Positions 44,490-55,488 of a DNA stretch of 64,000 bases are shown here, one piece after another. The first letter of the stretch is position 1, and each line of letters opens with the position of its first letter. The stretch is from NCBI RefSeq assembly GCF_901827205.1, contig NZ_LR594675.1, forward strand, positions 868,001-932,000, written 5' to 3'. The position numbers and the translations under genes were made by a program. The stretch is from Variovorax sp. PBS-H4 (GTDB lineage Bacteria > Pseudomonadota > Gammaproteobacteria > Burkholderiales > Burkholderiaceae_C). Under the pieces are notes generated by a model, which was given only the letters and a program-made list of their open reading frames with translations, had not been told where the DNA came from and did no database searches.

Positions 44490-45641
44490 TCAGTGCCTGG
44501 CAGGCAGGGCTTGCCGCCCGAGCGCGGCGAAGCGCTGCAGGTGATGGTCCTCGTCGCCCAGCTGGTGGTCGATCATCACCAGCCGCTTCGCGTAGTGCGC
44601 GAGCGGCAGCTCCCAGGTCATGCCGATACCGCCGTGCATCTGGATGCTTTCCTCCGCGACGAGCGTGCCGATGCGCCCGATGCTCGCCTTGGCGGCCGAA
44701 AGCGCCCGCTCGCGCGCCACGCGGTCCTCGCCGTCGATCGCCGCGGCGGCATTGATCACGGCCGAGCGCGCCTGCTCCACTTCGAGCAGCAGGTCGGCCA
44801 TGCGGTGCTGCAGCGCCTGGAAGCTGCCGATCAGCTGGCCGAACTGCTTGCGCGTGCGCAGGTAGTCGAGCGTGGCCGCCTTGGCCGCTTCCATCGCGCC
44901 CAGGCTCTCGGCACACAGGGCGAGCAGGCCTCGGCCGATGGCGCGCTCCAGCGTCGCGTAGCCCAGGCCTTCGGTGCCCAGCAGCGCGCCGCTTTCCAGC
45001 TTCAGCCCGTCGAACACGAGCTCGGCCACGCGGCCGCCGTCGATGGCGGGGCAGCCGCGCACATGCAGGCCCTGGGTCTTCGCCGGCACGAGGAAGAGCG
45101 AGATGCCGGCCTCGTCGCCGTCCGCGCCCGAGGTGCGTGCCGAAACCACGAACAGGCTGGCCTGCTCGCCTTGCGGCACCACGGCCTTGGCGCCGTTGAG
45201 CAGCCAGCCGTCGCCGCTGCGCTCTGCGCGCGTCTGCACATGCGCGGTTTCGTAGTGTGCGCCGGGCTCGTCGTGCGCCAGCGCCGCGATGGTGCTGCCC
45301 GCGATGATGCCGGCCAGCCCTTCTTTCTGCGCTGCGTTGCCCGCCGCGGCAATCGCCTCGCCGGCCATCACCGCTCCCAGCACCGGCTCGACGACCAGGC
45401 CGCGGCCCAGCGCCTCGAAGACCACCGCGACATCGAAGCCGCCGCCGCCGAAGCCGCCGTCTTCTTCGCGAAAGAGCGCGCCGATCACGCCCAGCTCCGC
45501 AAACTGCTCCCAGATCCTGGCGCTGAAGCCTTGCTCCGACTTCGCGATGCGGTCGCGCGCGTCGAACGCGTACTGCTCGGCGATGAAGCGGTTGAGGCTG
45601 TCGGCGAGCATGCGCCGGTCTTCGGTGTGTTCGAAATTCAT
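44490..45641 (-). CDS. pimD: Acyl-CoA dehydrogenase, pimeloyl-CoA dehydrogenase small-subunit type
   Basis: A 383-residue acyl-CoA dehydrogenase-fold protein opening 'MNFEHTEDRRMLADSLNRFI', the usual start of PimD-type small subunits. The C-terminal region has 'QMHGGIGMTWELPLAHYAKR' where the YEGT/GGSN loop of catalytic subunits would differ, consistent with a heteromeric enzyme. It sits 10 bases after the large subunit. The pair would oxidise dicarboxylyl-CoA such as pimeloyl-CoA. The symbol follows operon similarity and is provisional. Confidence 0.8.
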   Translation of the reverse strand: MNFEHTEDRRMLADSLNRFIAEQYAFDARDRIAKSEQGFSARIWEQFAELGVIGALFREEDGGFGGGGFDVAVVFEALGRGLVVEPVLGAVMAGEAIAAAGNAAQKEGLAGIIAGSTIAALAHDEPGAHYETAHVQTRAERSGDGWLLNGAKAVVPQGEQASLFVVSARTSGADGDEAGISLFLVPAKTQGLHVRGCPAIDGGRVAELVFDGLKLESGALLGTEGLGYATLERAIGRGLLALCAESLGAMEAAKAATLDYLRTRKQFGQLIGSFQALQHRMADLLLEVEQARSAVINAAAAIDGEDRVARERALSAAKASIGRIGTLVAEESIQMHGGIGMTWELPLAHYAKRLVMIDHQLGDEDHHLQRFAALGRQALPARH

Positions 45642-45651
45642 GGTCTTGTCC

Positions 45652-46860
45652 TCACAGTCCCAGGATCATCTTGGAGATGATGTTCTTCTGGATTTCGTTG
45701 GAGCCGCCAAAGATCGAGAGCTTGCGGTTGTTGAAGTACTTGGCCGCGGCAGGCGCCGCTTCGGCCGGGCCGAAGGGCGTGGCTTCGAATCCTTCTTCCA
45801 GTGCCGCTTCGACGAAGGGCCGCGCGTAGGGCCCCATCGCGCGCCGGATCAGCGAAGAGATTTCCTGGCGGATCTCGGTCCCGCGGATCTTGAGCATCGA
45901 GCTCTCGGCGCCCGGCACGCCGCCGCCCGCCACCGCCGCGATCACGCGCAGGTTGGTGGTCTTCATGTTCTCCAGGTCGATCTCGACGCGCGCCATGCGC
46001 GCCGCGAAAGCCGGGTCTTCCGACAGCGGCCTGCCGTTCTTCGTCTGCTTCGCCGCGATCGCCTTGAGCTGCTCCATCGCCGCCACCGAGAAACCCACGC
46101 CCGCGATGTTGGTGCGCTCGTAGGTCAGCAGGTACTTGGCGCAGGTCCAGCCCTTGTCCTCCTCGCCCACCAGGTTCTCGGCCGGCACGCGCACATCGGA
46201 GAAGAACACTTCGTTGACCTCGTGCTCGCCGTCCAGCGTGATGATCGGCCGCACCTCGACCCCCGGCGACTTCATGTCGATCAGCAGGAAGCTGATGCCT
46301 TCCTGCTTCTTGGCCTCGCGGTTGGTACGCACCAGGCAGAAGATCATGTTCGCGTGCTGGCCCAGCGTGGTCCAGGTCTTCTGGCCGTTCACGAGGTAGT
46401 GCGGCCCCTGCGCGTCGACGCCCTTCACCGCCGAGGTCTTGACCGAGGCCAGGTCCGAGCCGGCGCCCGGTTCGGAATAGCCCTGGCACCACCAGTCCGA
46501 GCCGTCGAGGATGCGCGGCAGCCAGCGGCGCTTCTGTTCCTCGTTGCCGTACTTGATCAGCACCGGTCCCAGCATGTTGACGCCGAAGGGCACGATGCGC
46601 GGCGCATGGGCCAGCGCGCATTCGTTTTCGAAGATGAACTTCTCGACGGCCGTCCAGCCCGGTCCGCCGTACTGCTCGGGCCAGTGGTTGGCGAGCCAGC
46701 CGCGCGCGTTGAGGATGGCGTGCCATTCCTCCATGTCGGCCTTGCCCAGGTGCTTGCCGTGGGCCACCTTGTCGGAAAGGCGCTTGGGCAGCTTCTCGGC
46801 GAGGAAGCTGCGCACCTCGTTGCGGAAGGCTTGTTCTTCGGGGGTGAAGTTGAGGTCCAT
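45652..46860 (-). CDS. pimC: Acyl-CoA dehydrogenase, pimeloyl-CoA dehydrogenase large-subunit type
   Basis: A 402-residue acyl-CoA dehydrogenase: 'MDLNFTPEEQAFRNEVRSFL' at the start, 'CQGYSEPGAGSDLASVKTSA' and 'YLVNGQKTWTTLGQHANMIF' around FAD, and 'LSIFGGSNEIQKNIISKMIL' at the end. The classical YEGT glutamate is Gly in this last loop, so the base is elsewhere, as in other members of this group. The ATG at 46860 follows the thiolase gene by 14 bases. It acts with the small subunit that follows. Confidence 0.82.
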   Translation of the reverse strand: MDLNFTPEEQAFRNEVRSFLAEKLPKRLSDKVAHGKHLGKADMEEWHAILNARGWLANHWPEQYGGPGWTAVEKFIFENECALAHAPRIVPFGVNMLGPVLIKYGNEEQKRRWLPRILDGSDWWCQGYSEPGAGSDLASVKTSAVKGVDAQGPHYLVNGQKTWTTLGQHANMIFCLVRTNREAKKQEGISFLLIDMKSPGVEVRPIITLDGEHEVNEVFFSDVRVPAENLVGEEDKGWTCAKYLLTYERTNIAGVGFSVAAMEQLKAIAAKQTKNGRPLSEDPAFAARMARVEIDLENMKTTNLRVIAAVAGGGVPGAESSMLKIRGTEIRQEISSLIRRAMGPYARPFVEAALEEGFEATPFGPAEAAPAAAKYFNNRKLSIFGGSNEIQKNIISKMILGL

Positions 46861-46874
46861 GGCCGCCGTCTCCT

Positions 46875-48065
46875 TCAATAGATTTCGAACAGGCCCGCGG
46901 CGCCCATGCCGCCGGCGATGCACATGGTCACGACCGCGTACTTCGCGCCGCGCCGCTTGCCTTCGATCAGCACGTGGCCCGCGAGCCGCGCACCCGTCAT
47001 GCCGAAAGGGTGGCCGATGGAGATCGCGCCCCCGTCGACATTGAGCCGCTCGGCCGGAATGCCGAGCTTCTCCTGGCAGTAGATGGACTGCGAGGCAAAG
47101 GCCTCGTTGAGTTCCCAGAGGTCGATATCGTCGACCTTGAGGCCGTTGCGCGCCAGCAGTTTCGGAACCGCGAACACCGGGCCGATGCCCATCTCGTCGG
47201 GCTCGCAGCCGGCCAGCGCCAGGCCGCGGAAGGCGCCCAGCGGCTTCAAGTTGGCGCGCTCGGCTTCCTTGGCTTCCATCAGCACACAGGCCGAGGCGCC
47301 ATCGGAGAGCTGCGAGGCATTGCCCGCGGTGACGAACTTGCCCGCGCCCATCACGGGCTCCAGCCTGGCCAGCGCCTCGTAGGTGGTACCGCGGCGGTTG
47401 CAGGTGTCGGCATCGACGGTCGCCTCCTTGTAGCTGACCAGCTTGGTTTCCTTGTCGGTCACCGCCATGGTGGTCGTGCAGGCCACGATCTCTTCCTTGT
47501 AGCGGCCGGCGAGTTGCGCCTCTTCCGTCTTGCGCTGGCTCTCCGCCGAGAAGCGGTCCTGCGCCTCGCGGCTGATGTTGTAGCGTTCGGCCACGATGTC
47601 GGCGGTCTCGATCATCGAGAGGTAGAGCGCGGGCTTGTGGTCGACGATCCAGGGGTCCATGCCCGAGTCACCGCTGTCGGTCGCGCTGCGCGAGCGGATC
47701 TGCGAGATGCTCTCCACGCCGCCCGCGATCATCGCCGGAACGCCCTCGGCCACGATGCGGCCCGCCGCCATCGCGATGGCCTGCAGGCCCGAGGCGCAGA
47801 AGCGGTTGACCGTGGTGCCCGCGATGCTGATCGGAAGCCCCGCGCGCACGACGGTCTGGCGCCCCACGTTGCGGCCGGTGGTGCCTTCGGGGTAGCCGCA
47901 GCCGAGGATCGCGTCCTCGATCAATGCCGGGTCGATGCCCGCCCGGTCGACCGCCGCGCGCACCGCGAAAGCGGCGAGCGTGGGGCCGGGCGTGACGTTG
48001 AATTCGCCGCGGTGCGCCTTGGTGAGCGGCGTGCGGGCGGTCGAAACGATGACGGCTTCGCGCAT
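46875..48065 (-). CDS. pimB: Acetyl-CoA C-acyltransferase (PimB-like thiolase)
   Basis: A 396-residue thiolase with nucleophile Cys90 ('VNRFCASGLQAIAMA'), His in 'GGAISIGHPFGMTGARLAGH' and Cys in 'VVTMCIAGGMGAAGLFEIY'. It cleaves 3-ketoacyl-CoA, releasing acetyl-CoA. It lies 22 bases after the FadB-like gene and 14 before the dehydrogenase pair. It is a paralogue of FadA at 18056, but with a different neighbourhood; the pim symbol is by operon similarity. Confidence 0.87.
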   Translation of the reverse strand: MREAVIVSTARTPLTKAHRGEFNVTPGPTLAAFAVRAAVDRAGIDPALIEDAILGCGYPEGTTGRNVGRQTVVRAGLPISIAGTTVNRFCASGLQAIAMAAGRIVAEGVPAMIAGGVESISQIRSRSATDSGDSGMDPWIVDHKPALYLSMIETADIVAERYNISREAQDRFSAESQRKTEEAQLAGRYKEEIVACTTTMAVTDKETKLVSYKEATVDADTCNRRGTTYEALARLEPVMGAGKFVTAGNASQLSDGASACVLMEAKEAERANLKPLGAFRGLALAGCEPDEMGIGPVFAVPKLLARNGLKVDDIDLWELNEAFASQSIYCQEKLGIPAERLNVDGGAISIGHPFGMTGARLAGHVLIEGKRRGAKYAVVTMCIAGGMGAAGLFEIY

Positions 48066-48087
48066 GGTGAATGTCTCCTGCTCTGGC

Positions 48088-50226
<2,139 letters not shown>

Positions 50227-50311
50227 GTAGGGTGTCTCCGTGAGAGGGCGAACCTGCGCCGGTTCGCCAGTGGCTGGGGTGAACCCAGCATTCTTGGACA
50301 GCCCTCGTGTT

Positions 50312-50359
50312 TTGACAATTGCATGAGCCGTTGACAGACTGTCAAGGAATCTTTGACAG
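50312..50359. promoter_or_regulatory. TTGACAG palindrome and repeats in the divergent control region
   Basis: A perfect palindrome TTGACAGACTGTCAA (7-bp arms around A) lies at 50331-50345, with further TTGACA at 50312-50317 and TTGACAG at 50353-50359. It sits between the minus-strand CoA operon and the divergent LysR gene, and contains a T-N11-A LysR box. The TTGACA hexamers could also serve as -35 elements, but no good -10 at 17 bp was found. Confidence 0.6.
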
Positions 50360-50371
50360 AATTCCGCCACC

Positions 50372-51286
50372 ATGGATTTGCAGTCGCTGACCCTGCTGGT
50401 CGAGATCCTCGATGCCGGCAACCTGAGCGCCGCCGCGCGCCGGCTCAAGATGAGCCGCGCCAACGTCAGCTACCACCTGAACCAGCTGGAGCGCTCCGTC
50501 GGCGCCCAGCTCGTGCGCCGCACCACGCGCCGCGCCGAGGCCACCGAGATCGGGCAGCGGCTCTACCAGCATGGCCTCGCGATCCAGAGCGAGCTGCAGG
50601 CGGCGCGCGAATCGGCTTCTTCGCTGGGCCAGGGGCTGGTGGGGCGGGTGCGGCTCAGCGTGCCCAGCGGCTACGGGCAATTGGTGATGTCCGACTGGCT
50701 GATCGACTTCAAGCGGCTCTACCCCGGCATCGTGCTCGACGTGCTGTTCGAGAACCGCATCGAGGACCTGTTGCGCGACGAAGTCGACATCGCGGTCCGC
50801 GTGATTCCCGAGCCGCCGCAGAACCTGGTGGCGCGGGCGCTAGGGCCCGTGCGCTACGTGGCCTGCGCCTCGCGCGCCTACGCCGAGGAACACGCCATGC
50901 CCACGCAGCTCGACCAGTTGAGCAGCGCGCCGGTGGTGACCGCGGCCGTCATCGGCCGGCAGCTGCGCATGTCGGCCTACCAGGGCGAGGAGCGACGCGA
51001 GGTGGTGCTGGAGCCGACGCTGATCTCCGAGAACTTCTTGTTCCTGCGCCAGGCCATCCTCGCCGGCCTGGGCATCGGGCTGGTGCCCGACTACGTGGTG
51101 CAGGAGGACGTGCGGCGCGGCGAGGTGCTGACCACGCTGGACGACTGGCGGCTCAGCATCTTCGGCACGCAGATGTTCATGCTTTACATGCCGAACCGGC
51201 AGCACACGAGGGCGACGCGGACGTTCATTGAGTTCATCCTGGAGCGGGCTCGGGGGGTGTCTGCGGCATCCCCAGTTCACCTATGA
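50372..51286 (+). CDS. LysR-family regulator, divergent from the CoA operon
   Basis: A 304-residue LysR protein with an N-terminal helix-turn-helix ('LTLLVEILDAGNLSAAARRL', 'KMSRANVSYHLNQLERSVGA') and a periplasmic-binding-like effector domain from about residue 90 ('GRVRLSVPSGYGQLVMSDWL'). It is transcribed away from the pim-like operon across a TTGACAG palindrome, the classical geometry for a LysR activator of the adjacent operon. Its stop overlaps the next gene by four bases. Confidence 0.9.
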   Translation: MDLQSLTLLVEILDAGNLSAAARRLKMSRANVSYHLNQLERSVGAQLVRRTTRRAEATEIGQRLYQHGLAIQSELQAARESASSLGQGLVGRVRLSVPSGYGQLVMSDWLIDFKRLYPGIVLDVLFENRIEDLLRDEVDIAVRVIPEPPQNLVARALGPVRYVACASRAYAEEHAMPTQLDQLSSAPVVTAAVIGRQLRMSAYQGEERREVVLEPTLISENFLFLRQAILAGLGIGLVPDYVVQEDVRRGEVLTTLDDWRLSIFGTQMFMLYMPNRQHTRATRTFIEFILERARGVSAASPVHL

Positions 51287-52404
51287 AGATCCTGATTCTC
51301 GGCGGCTACGGCAACTTCGGCGCGCGGATCTGCCGGGCGTTGGCATCTGATCCTGACATCGAGCTGTTGGTAGCCGGGCGGGACGCCGGTAAAGCATCAG
51401 ACCTGACCCGGGAGCTCGGGCCGCGGGCCACCGCGTTGGCACTTGATCTGAGGACGGCCGAGCTGGCCGGCCAGTTTGCGGCGCTGGGCGTGAACCTGGT
51501 CATTCATGCTGCCGGCCCCTTCCAGGAACAGGGGTACGGCGTTGCCATGGCGGCCGCAGAAGCCCGTGCGCACTACTTGGACCTGGCCGACGGCCGCCGC
51601 TTCGTGTGCGATTTCCCCTCCGCGCTGGATACAGCATTTCGCCACGCTGGCCGTACGGGCATCAGTGGCGCGAGCACTGTGCCTGCGCTGTCCTCGGCTG
51701 TCATAGACGCCCTCTGCGTCGGCTGGAAGCGCATCCACAACATCGACATCTGCATTGCTCCTGCACAGACTGCGCCGCGCGGCGATGCGACGCTGGCCGG
51801 CGTCCTCAGCTACTGCGGTGAAGAAGTGACCGTCTGGCTGGAAGGTCGATGGCAGACGCGGCGAGGCTGGGCGCACTTGCACCGCGAACGCTTTGCCCGC
51901 CTGCGATCCCGCCTCGGTGCGCTGTGCGACATTCCTGATCTAGAACTCTTCCCGAGCCTGTATGGCGTGCGCGACAGGGTCATGTTTCGGGCTGCCGTCG
52001 AGGTCGGAATGTCGCAGCGCATTCTGGCTTTGATGGCCGCGTTGCGGGCTGCGAAGCTGATTCCCCAGCCGGCTCGTTGGGCGAGCGCGCTGAACAGGGC
52101 CGGACAAATCTTCAACGCCTTTGGGTCGCGCTTGGGCGGCATGGTGGTTCGAGTGTCCGGTTGCGATGGGGATGGCCGCGATACGACAGCGGCCTGGCAT
52201 ATCGCCGCCGACGACGACCATGGTCCGGAGATACCGTGTATGGCGGCAATCCTGCTCGCCCGGCGCCTGGCCCGCGGGGCTGCCCTCCCGGTCGGGGCAT
52301 TCACGGCCGCGCGTTACTTGACGCTCCAAGACTTTGCTCCGGAGTTCGCTCGCTGGGGCATGCGGACCGACAAGGAAGAGGGAGGTGCCGATGCCACGGA
52401 GTGA
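51283..52404 (+). CDS. Saccharopine dehydrogenase-like NAD(P)-binding protein
   Basis: A 373-residue protein. The N-terminal Rossmann motif is 'ILILGGYGNFGARICRALAS', with 'VAGRDAGKASDLT' after the second strand, 'LVIHAAGPFQEQGYGVAMAA' and 'AHYLDLADGRRFVCDF', which is the pattern of saccharopine-dehydrogenase-like (Sacchrp_dh_NADP) proteins. The rest has hydrophobic stretches but no recognisable catalytic motif. The start overlaps the LysR stop. Codon usage here is less extreme in GC than in neighbours, hinting at different ancestry. Function unknown. Confidence 0.75.
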   Translation: MKILILGGYGNFGARICRALASDPDIELLVAGRDAGKASDLTRELGPRATALALDLRTAELAGQFAALGVNLVIHAAGPFQEQGYGVAMAAAEARAHYLDLADGRRFVCDFPSALDTAFRHAGRTGISGASTVPALSSAVIDALCVGWKRIHNIDICIAPAQTAPRGDATLAGVLSYCGEEVTVWLEGRWQTRRGWAHLHRERFARLRSRLGALCDIPDLELFPSLYGVRDRVMFRAAVEVGMSQRILALMAALRAAKLIPQPARWASALNRAGQIFNAFGSRLGGMVVRVSGCDGDGRDTTAAWHIAADDDHGPEIPCMAAILLARRLARGAALPVGAFTAARYLTLQDFAPEFARWGMRTDKEEGGADATE

Positions 52405-52472
52405 GCGTCCTGTATCTTCTTCCGCGAATGCACTTCGTTTGGCCGCCAGGCTGGTCTTGACTGGATCCTTGT

Positions 52473-53039
52473 ATGGCACATGAGAAACTTGAATTTGTGA
52501 TGCCGGCTCCAGCGTCGGTCGTGTTCGATGCCTTCCACTACCACCGGTGGCGGATCCATTGGGACTCGCTCGTATCGAGAACGAGGATTCAAGACGGCGC
52601 TCCTTGTCCGTCCGTGGGCGCCGTCAGTAAGAACACAGGAGGTGGCTTGCTGCGCGCCTTATCGATGTCGACAAAATTCGTGTCCTACGAACCACCGCTG
52701 CTTGCTGCAGCGACCATGGTGGGGCGGTCATTCCCGTTTGCCCGCTGGGCAGCGTCCATGCGCCACGTAGACCTCGAGCACGGGAGCTCAATGCTGGTCT
52801 ACACCTACACGTTTGCCGTCGCACCCACTGCGGTCGCGTGGTTGATGGAGCCCATCGTGAACTGGATATTTGTTCGCGCCACGGTCAAGAGATTCCGGCG
52901 GTTGGAGGCATTCCTGGCGGCTCAGGCCGCAGACGTTCTGGCGTGGCAGACACGAGACAAGCCGCTCACGGCGCCCTCGACACCAGCGCACCCATCTGCC
53001 CCACCACATCCGCACAGACAGCCGCGCTTCCCGGCATGA
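52473..53039 (+). CDS. SRPBCC-family (START-like) protein
   Basis: A 188-residue helix-grip protein: 'HEKLEFVMPAPASVVFDAFH' and 'YHRWRIHWDSLVSRTRIQDG' form the first strand and helices, and 'VNWIFVRATVKRFRRLEAFL' the long C-terminal helix that closes the cavity. Such proteins bind lipids or polyketide-like ligands. Residues from about 160 onward are a Pro/His-rich tail that overlaps a coding-like fragment on the other strand and may be a recent, non-native extension. It follows the saccharopine-dehydrogenase-like gene by 68 bases. Confidence 0.7.
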   Translation: MAHEKLEFVMPAPASVVFDAFHYHRWRIHWDSLVSRTRIQDGAPCPSVGAVSKNTGGGLLRALSMSTKFVSYEPPLLAAATMVGRSFPFARWAASMRHVDLEHGSSMLVYTYTFAVAPTAVAWLMEPIVNWIFVRATVKRFRRLEAFLAAQAADVLAWQTRDKPLTAPSTPAHPSAPPHPHRQPRFPA

Positions 53040-53106
53040 ACCGATGCAACATCACCCGGAATATCGCCCCTGTGTCGAAGATGCCATGAACCCGGACGAC
53101 GTCCAT
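52966..53106 (-). pseudogene. Possible relic of a longer gene (46-residue C-terminal fragment)
   Basis: Downstream of the DUF1330 gene on the minus strand a frame encodes 'MDVVRVHGIFDTGAIFRVML' and 'HRFMPGSAAVCADVVGQMGA' before its stop, which reads like the end of a globular, helical protein and not like repeat or shadow sequence. No ribosome-binding site precedes it and no upstream part remains. It overlaps the Pro-rich tail of the SRPBCC gene. The family is not recognised. Confidence 0.35.
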
Positions 53107-53114
53107 CGCACGAA

Positions 53115-53423
53115 TCAGCCCGGCTGCGGTCCGTCGTAGCCCTCGATGATGACCAGGTCGATGGTCGACACCGGCGACGCCCGCAGCGCGATGGCCGCCT
53201 GATACTCCGGCGAGTTCCAGCAGTCCACTGCAGCCTGATAGGAAGGGAATTCGAGAACCACGTTGCGGCTGCGGCTGCTCCCTTCCGGATTCTCGAACTC
53301 GCCCCCGCGCACCAGGAAGCGTGCGCCGAACTTGCGGAACGGCTCGGCGTTGGCCGCGACGTAGGCCTTGTACTTTTCCGGGTCGGCAACATCGACCCGC
53401 GCGATCCAGTATCCCTTTGCCAT
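53115..53423 (-). CDS. DUF1330 family protein
   Basis: A 102-residue dimeric alpha/beta-barrel-type protein: 'KGYWIARVDVADPEKYKAYV', 'FGARFLVRGGEFENPEGSSR', 'VVLEFPSYQAAVDCWNSPEY', 'IIEGYDGPQP'. These are full-length DUF1330 features (about 95-105 residues). The family is common and uncharacterised. ATG at 53423 was chosen because the conserved sequence begins there; the much longer frame upstream is the antisense of the chemoreceptor. Confidence 0.9.
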   Translation of the reverse strand: MAKGYWIARVDVADPEKYKAYVAANAEPFRKFGARFLVRGGEFENPEGSSRSRNVVLEFPSYQAAVDCWNSPEYQAAIALRASPVSTIDLVIIEGYDGPQPG

Positions 53424-53636
53424 GCGATTCTCCGAAGCGTGAGGAGTGCGAGTTTCGCGGAGGCGCGCCCTGCAGGGCAAGCTCCGTGGGCGTGGCTGGC
53501 CCTTGCCGCCAGGCCGCAGGCCGAGGTGGGGCCTTTTCTCGGCCTTGATCCGCCATTTGCTTCTACCCGGCATCACCAAGAATCTATCAACCGCGCGTGA
53601 GCGCGGGCCACCACAACTTCTCGAGGGATCCCACCA

Positions 53637-55202
53637 ATGAAGAACTGGAAGATCAGCGCGCGGCTGGGGCTGGGTTTCGCCCTGCTGTTGGTGCTGCAAC
53701 TTGCCATCACCGCCATCGGGCTGAGCCAGATGGCCACGCTGTCCGACCAGATCCGCATCACGAACGAGATCGGGGCAGGCAAGCGCTACGCGCTCGGGAG
53801 TGTGCAGTTTGCCATCGGCGAGCGCGCCATCGCGGCGCGCAACCTTGCGCTGGTCACCGACCCGGCCCTGCAGAAGAGCGACCTGGGGCGCGTCAAGTCT
53901 TCCCAGGCGCAGATCGACAAGGGCATGGAGCGGCTCGCGGCCATCCTGAAGGACCCCGCTGCCGCAACCGCCGAGGAACGCCGCATGTTCGAGCAGCTGC
54001 AGGCCCTCGAGGCCAGGTACCTGCCGATCGCTGGCAAGGTGGTATCGCTCGCCACATCCGCGAAGACCGAGGACGCCGTCCGCGCGCTGACGCAGGAGTG
54101 CATGCCGCTGCTGACCCAGGTGATCGCCCACGTCACTGCGTTCGAGAAGCTGCTGAAGGAAGGCTCCGACCAGAGCGTGGCCGCCGCGCAGGCGGCCTAC
54201 GGCAATGCGAAGTGGGTGATCATGCTGATCAGCGGGCTCTCGCTGCTGGCGGGGGTGGCCACGGCCGTCCTGCTGACGCGCTCCATCACCCGCCCGCTCA
54301 ACGCGGCGGTCGCGGTGGCGCAGACGGTGGCGTCGGGCGATCTCAGCAGCCGGGTGGTGGCGAACTCGCGCGACGAGACGGGGCAGTTGATGCAGGCGCT
54401 GCGCGACATGAACGACAGCCTGGCCAAGGTGGTGGGCGAGGTGCGCAGCGGCACCGACACCATTGCGACCGCGTCGGGGCAGATCGCCTCGGGCAACCAG
54501 GATCTCTCGTCCCGCACCGAGGAACAGGCCAGCTCGCTGGAGCAGACCGCGGCGTCGATGGAGCAACTGACCGGCACCGTCAAGCAGAACGCCGACAACG
54601 CGCGCCAGGCCAATCAGCTCGCCGTCTCGGCATCCGAAGTGGCGGTGAAGGGCGGCGACGTCGTGAGCCAGGTGGTCGACACCATGGCTTCGATCCATGC
54701 CTCGTCCAAGAAGATCGTCGACATCATCGGCGTGATCGACGGCATCGCCTTCCAGACCAACATCCTCGCGCTCAACGCGGCGGTGGAAGCCGCGCGCGCC
54801 GGCGAGCAGGGGCGCGGCTTCGCGGTCGTGGCCTCCGAAGTGCGCAACCTGGCGCAGCGCTCCGCGGCGGCAGCCAAGGAGATCAAGGGCCTGATCGACG
54901 ACTCGGTCGGCAAGGTGGACGCGGGCACCGCGCTGGTGGGGGAGGCCGGCAAGACCATGGAAGAGATCGTCGCCAGCGTGCGTCGCGTGACCGACATCAT
55001 GGGTGAGATCACCTCCGCCAGCCAGGAACAGACCGCGGGCATCGAACAGGTCAACCAGGCCATCGCGCAGATGGACCAGGTGACACAGCAGAACGCCGCG
55101 CTGGTGGAACAGGCTTCGGCCGCGGCGCAGTCGATGCAGGAGCAGGCCGGCGGCCTGTCGCAGGTGGTCAGCGTGTTCAGGCTGGAGCGCGGCCAAGCCT
55201 AG
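53637..55202 (+). CDS. Methyl-accepting chemotaxis protein
   Basis: A 521-residue chemoreceptor. Membrane segment 1 lies near residues 8-30 ('LGLGFALLLVLQLAITAIGL'), a four-helix-bundle sensor domain runs to about 185, segment 2 near 192-212 ('VIMLISGLSLLAGVATAVLL'), then HAMP and a long signalling domain with the conserved hairpin 'VIDGIAFQTNILALNAAVEA' and 'RGFAVVASEVRNLAQRSAAA'. It ends 'VFRLERGQA' without the NWETF-type CheR/CheB tether. No other chemotaxis gene is near, so it is an orphan receptor gene; ligand unknown. Confidence 0.94.
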   Translation: MKNWKISARLGLGFALLLVLQLAITAIGLSQMATLSDQIRITNEIGAGKRYALGSVQFAIGERAIAARNLALVTDPALQKSDLGRVKSSQAQIDKGMERLAAILKDPAAATAEERRMFEQLQALEARYLPIAGKVVSLATSAKTEDAVRALTQECMPLLTQVIAHVTAFEKLLKEGSDQSVAAAQAAYGNAKWVIMLISGLSLLAGVATAVLLTRSITRPLNAAVAVAQTVASGDLSSRVVANSRDETGQLMQALRDMNDSLAKVVGEVRSGTDTIATASGQIASGNQDLSSRTEEQASSLEQTAASMEQLTGTVKQNADNARQANQLAVSASEVAVKGGDVVSQVVDTMASIHASSKKIVDIIGVIDGIAFQTNILALNAAVEAARAGEQGRGFAVVASEVRNLAQRSAAAAKEIKGLIDDSVGKVDAGTALVGEAGKTMEEIVASVRRVTDIMGEITSASQEQTAGIEQVNQAIAQMDQVTQQNAALVEQASAAAQSMQEQAGGLSQVVSVFRLERGQA

Positions 55203-55488
55203 AGCTTCGTGCTTTGCGAATGGAAGCGGTGAACAGTTCGGCCAAGAGCAGTCCTTGACGCTCGTTGGCGGATTGCGCCTTTTTCTTTCCATCCCCGAGG
55301 CAATGCCATCGAAGCAGTATTGCCATTGGCAAGCAAGGCGACAAGCGCGTTATGCCCGAAGGTGTGTAGACCCGCTAGAGGCCAGGCGGGCAGCTGCCAA
55401 AGCTTCATCAGTCCAGCGAACGCAGGCTTGCCCATGCAGGCCCTTAGCCAGCCGCGCGCTGCTTGAGCGCGAGCTTGGTTGCGGTGGT
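55203..55488. other. Intergenic region, nothing recognised
   Basis: 286 bases between the chemoreceptor (plus) and the hydroxyacid dehydrogenase (minus). It is less GC-rich than the genes, has several short open frames with no recognisable family, and no clear terminator hairpin. It may be a decayed fragment. Confidence 0.5.

Noticed and set aside
53115..55292. 725-residue minus-strand open frame across the chemoreceptor
   Set aside because: It is antisense to a clear MCP gene; only its last 102 residues, from the ATG at 53423, form a real protein (DUF1330).
55203..55488. Transposase or integrase remnant
   Set aside because: Several short frames were read on both strands but none matched a transposase or other family that I recognise.
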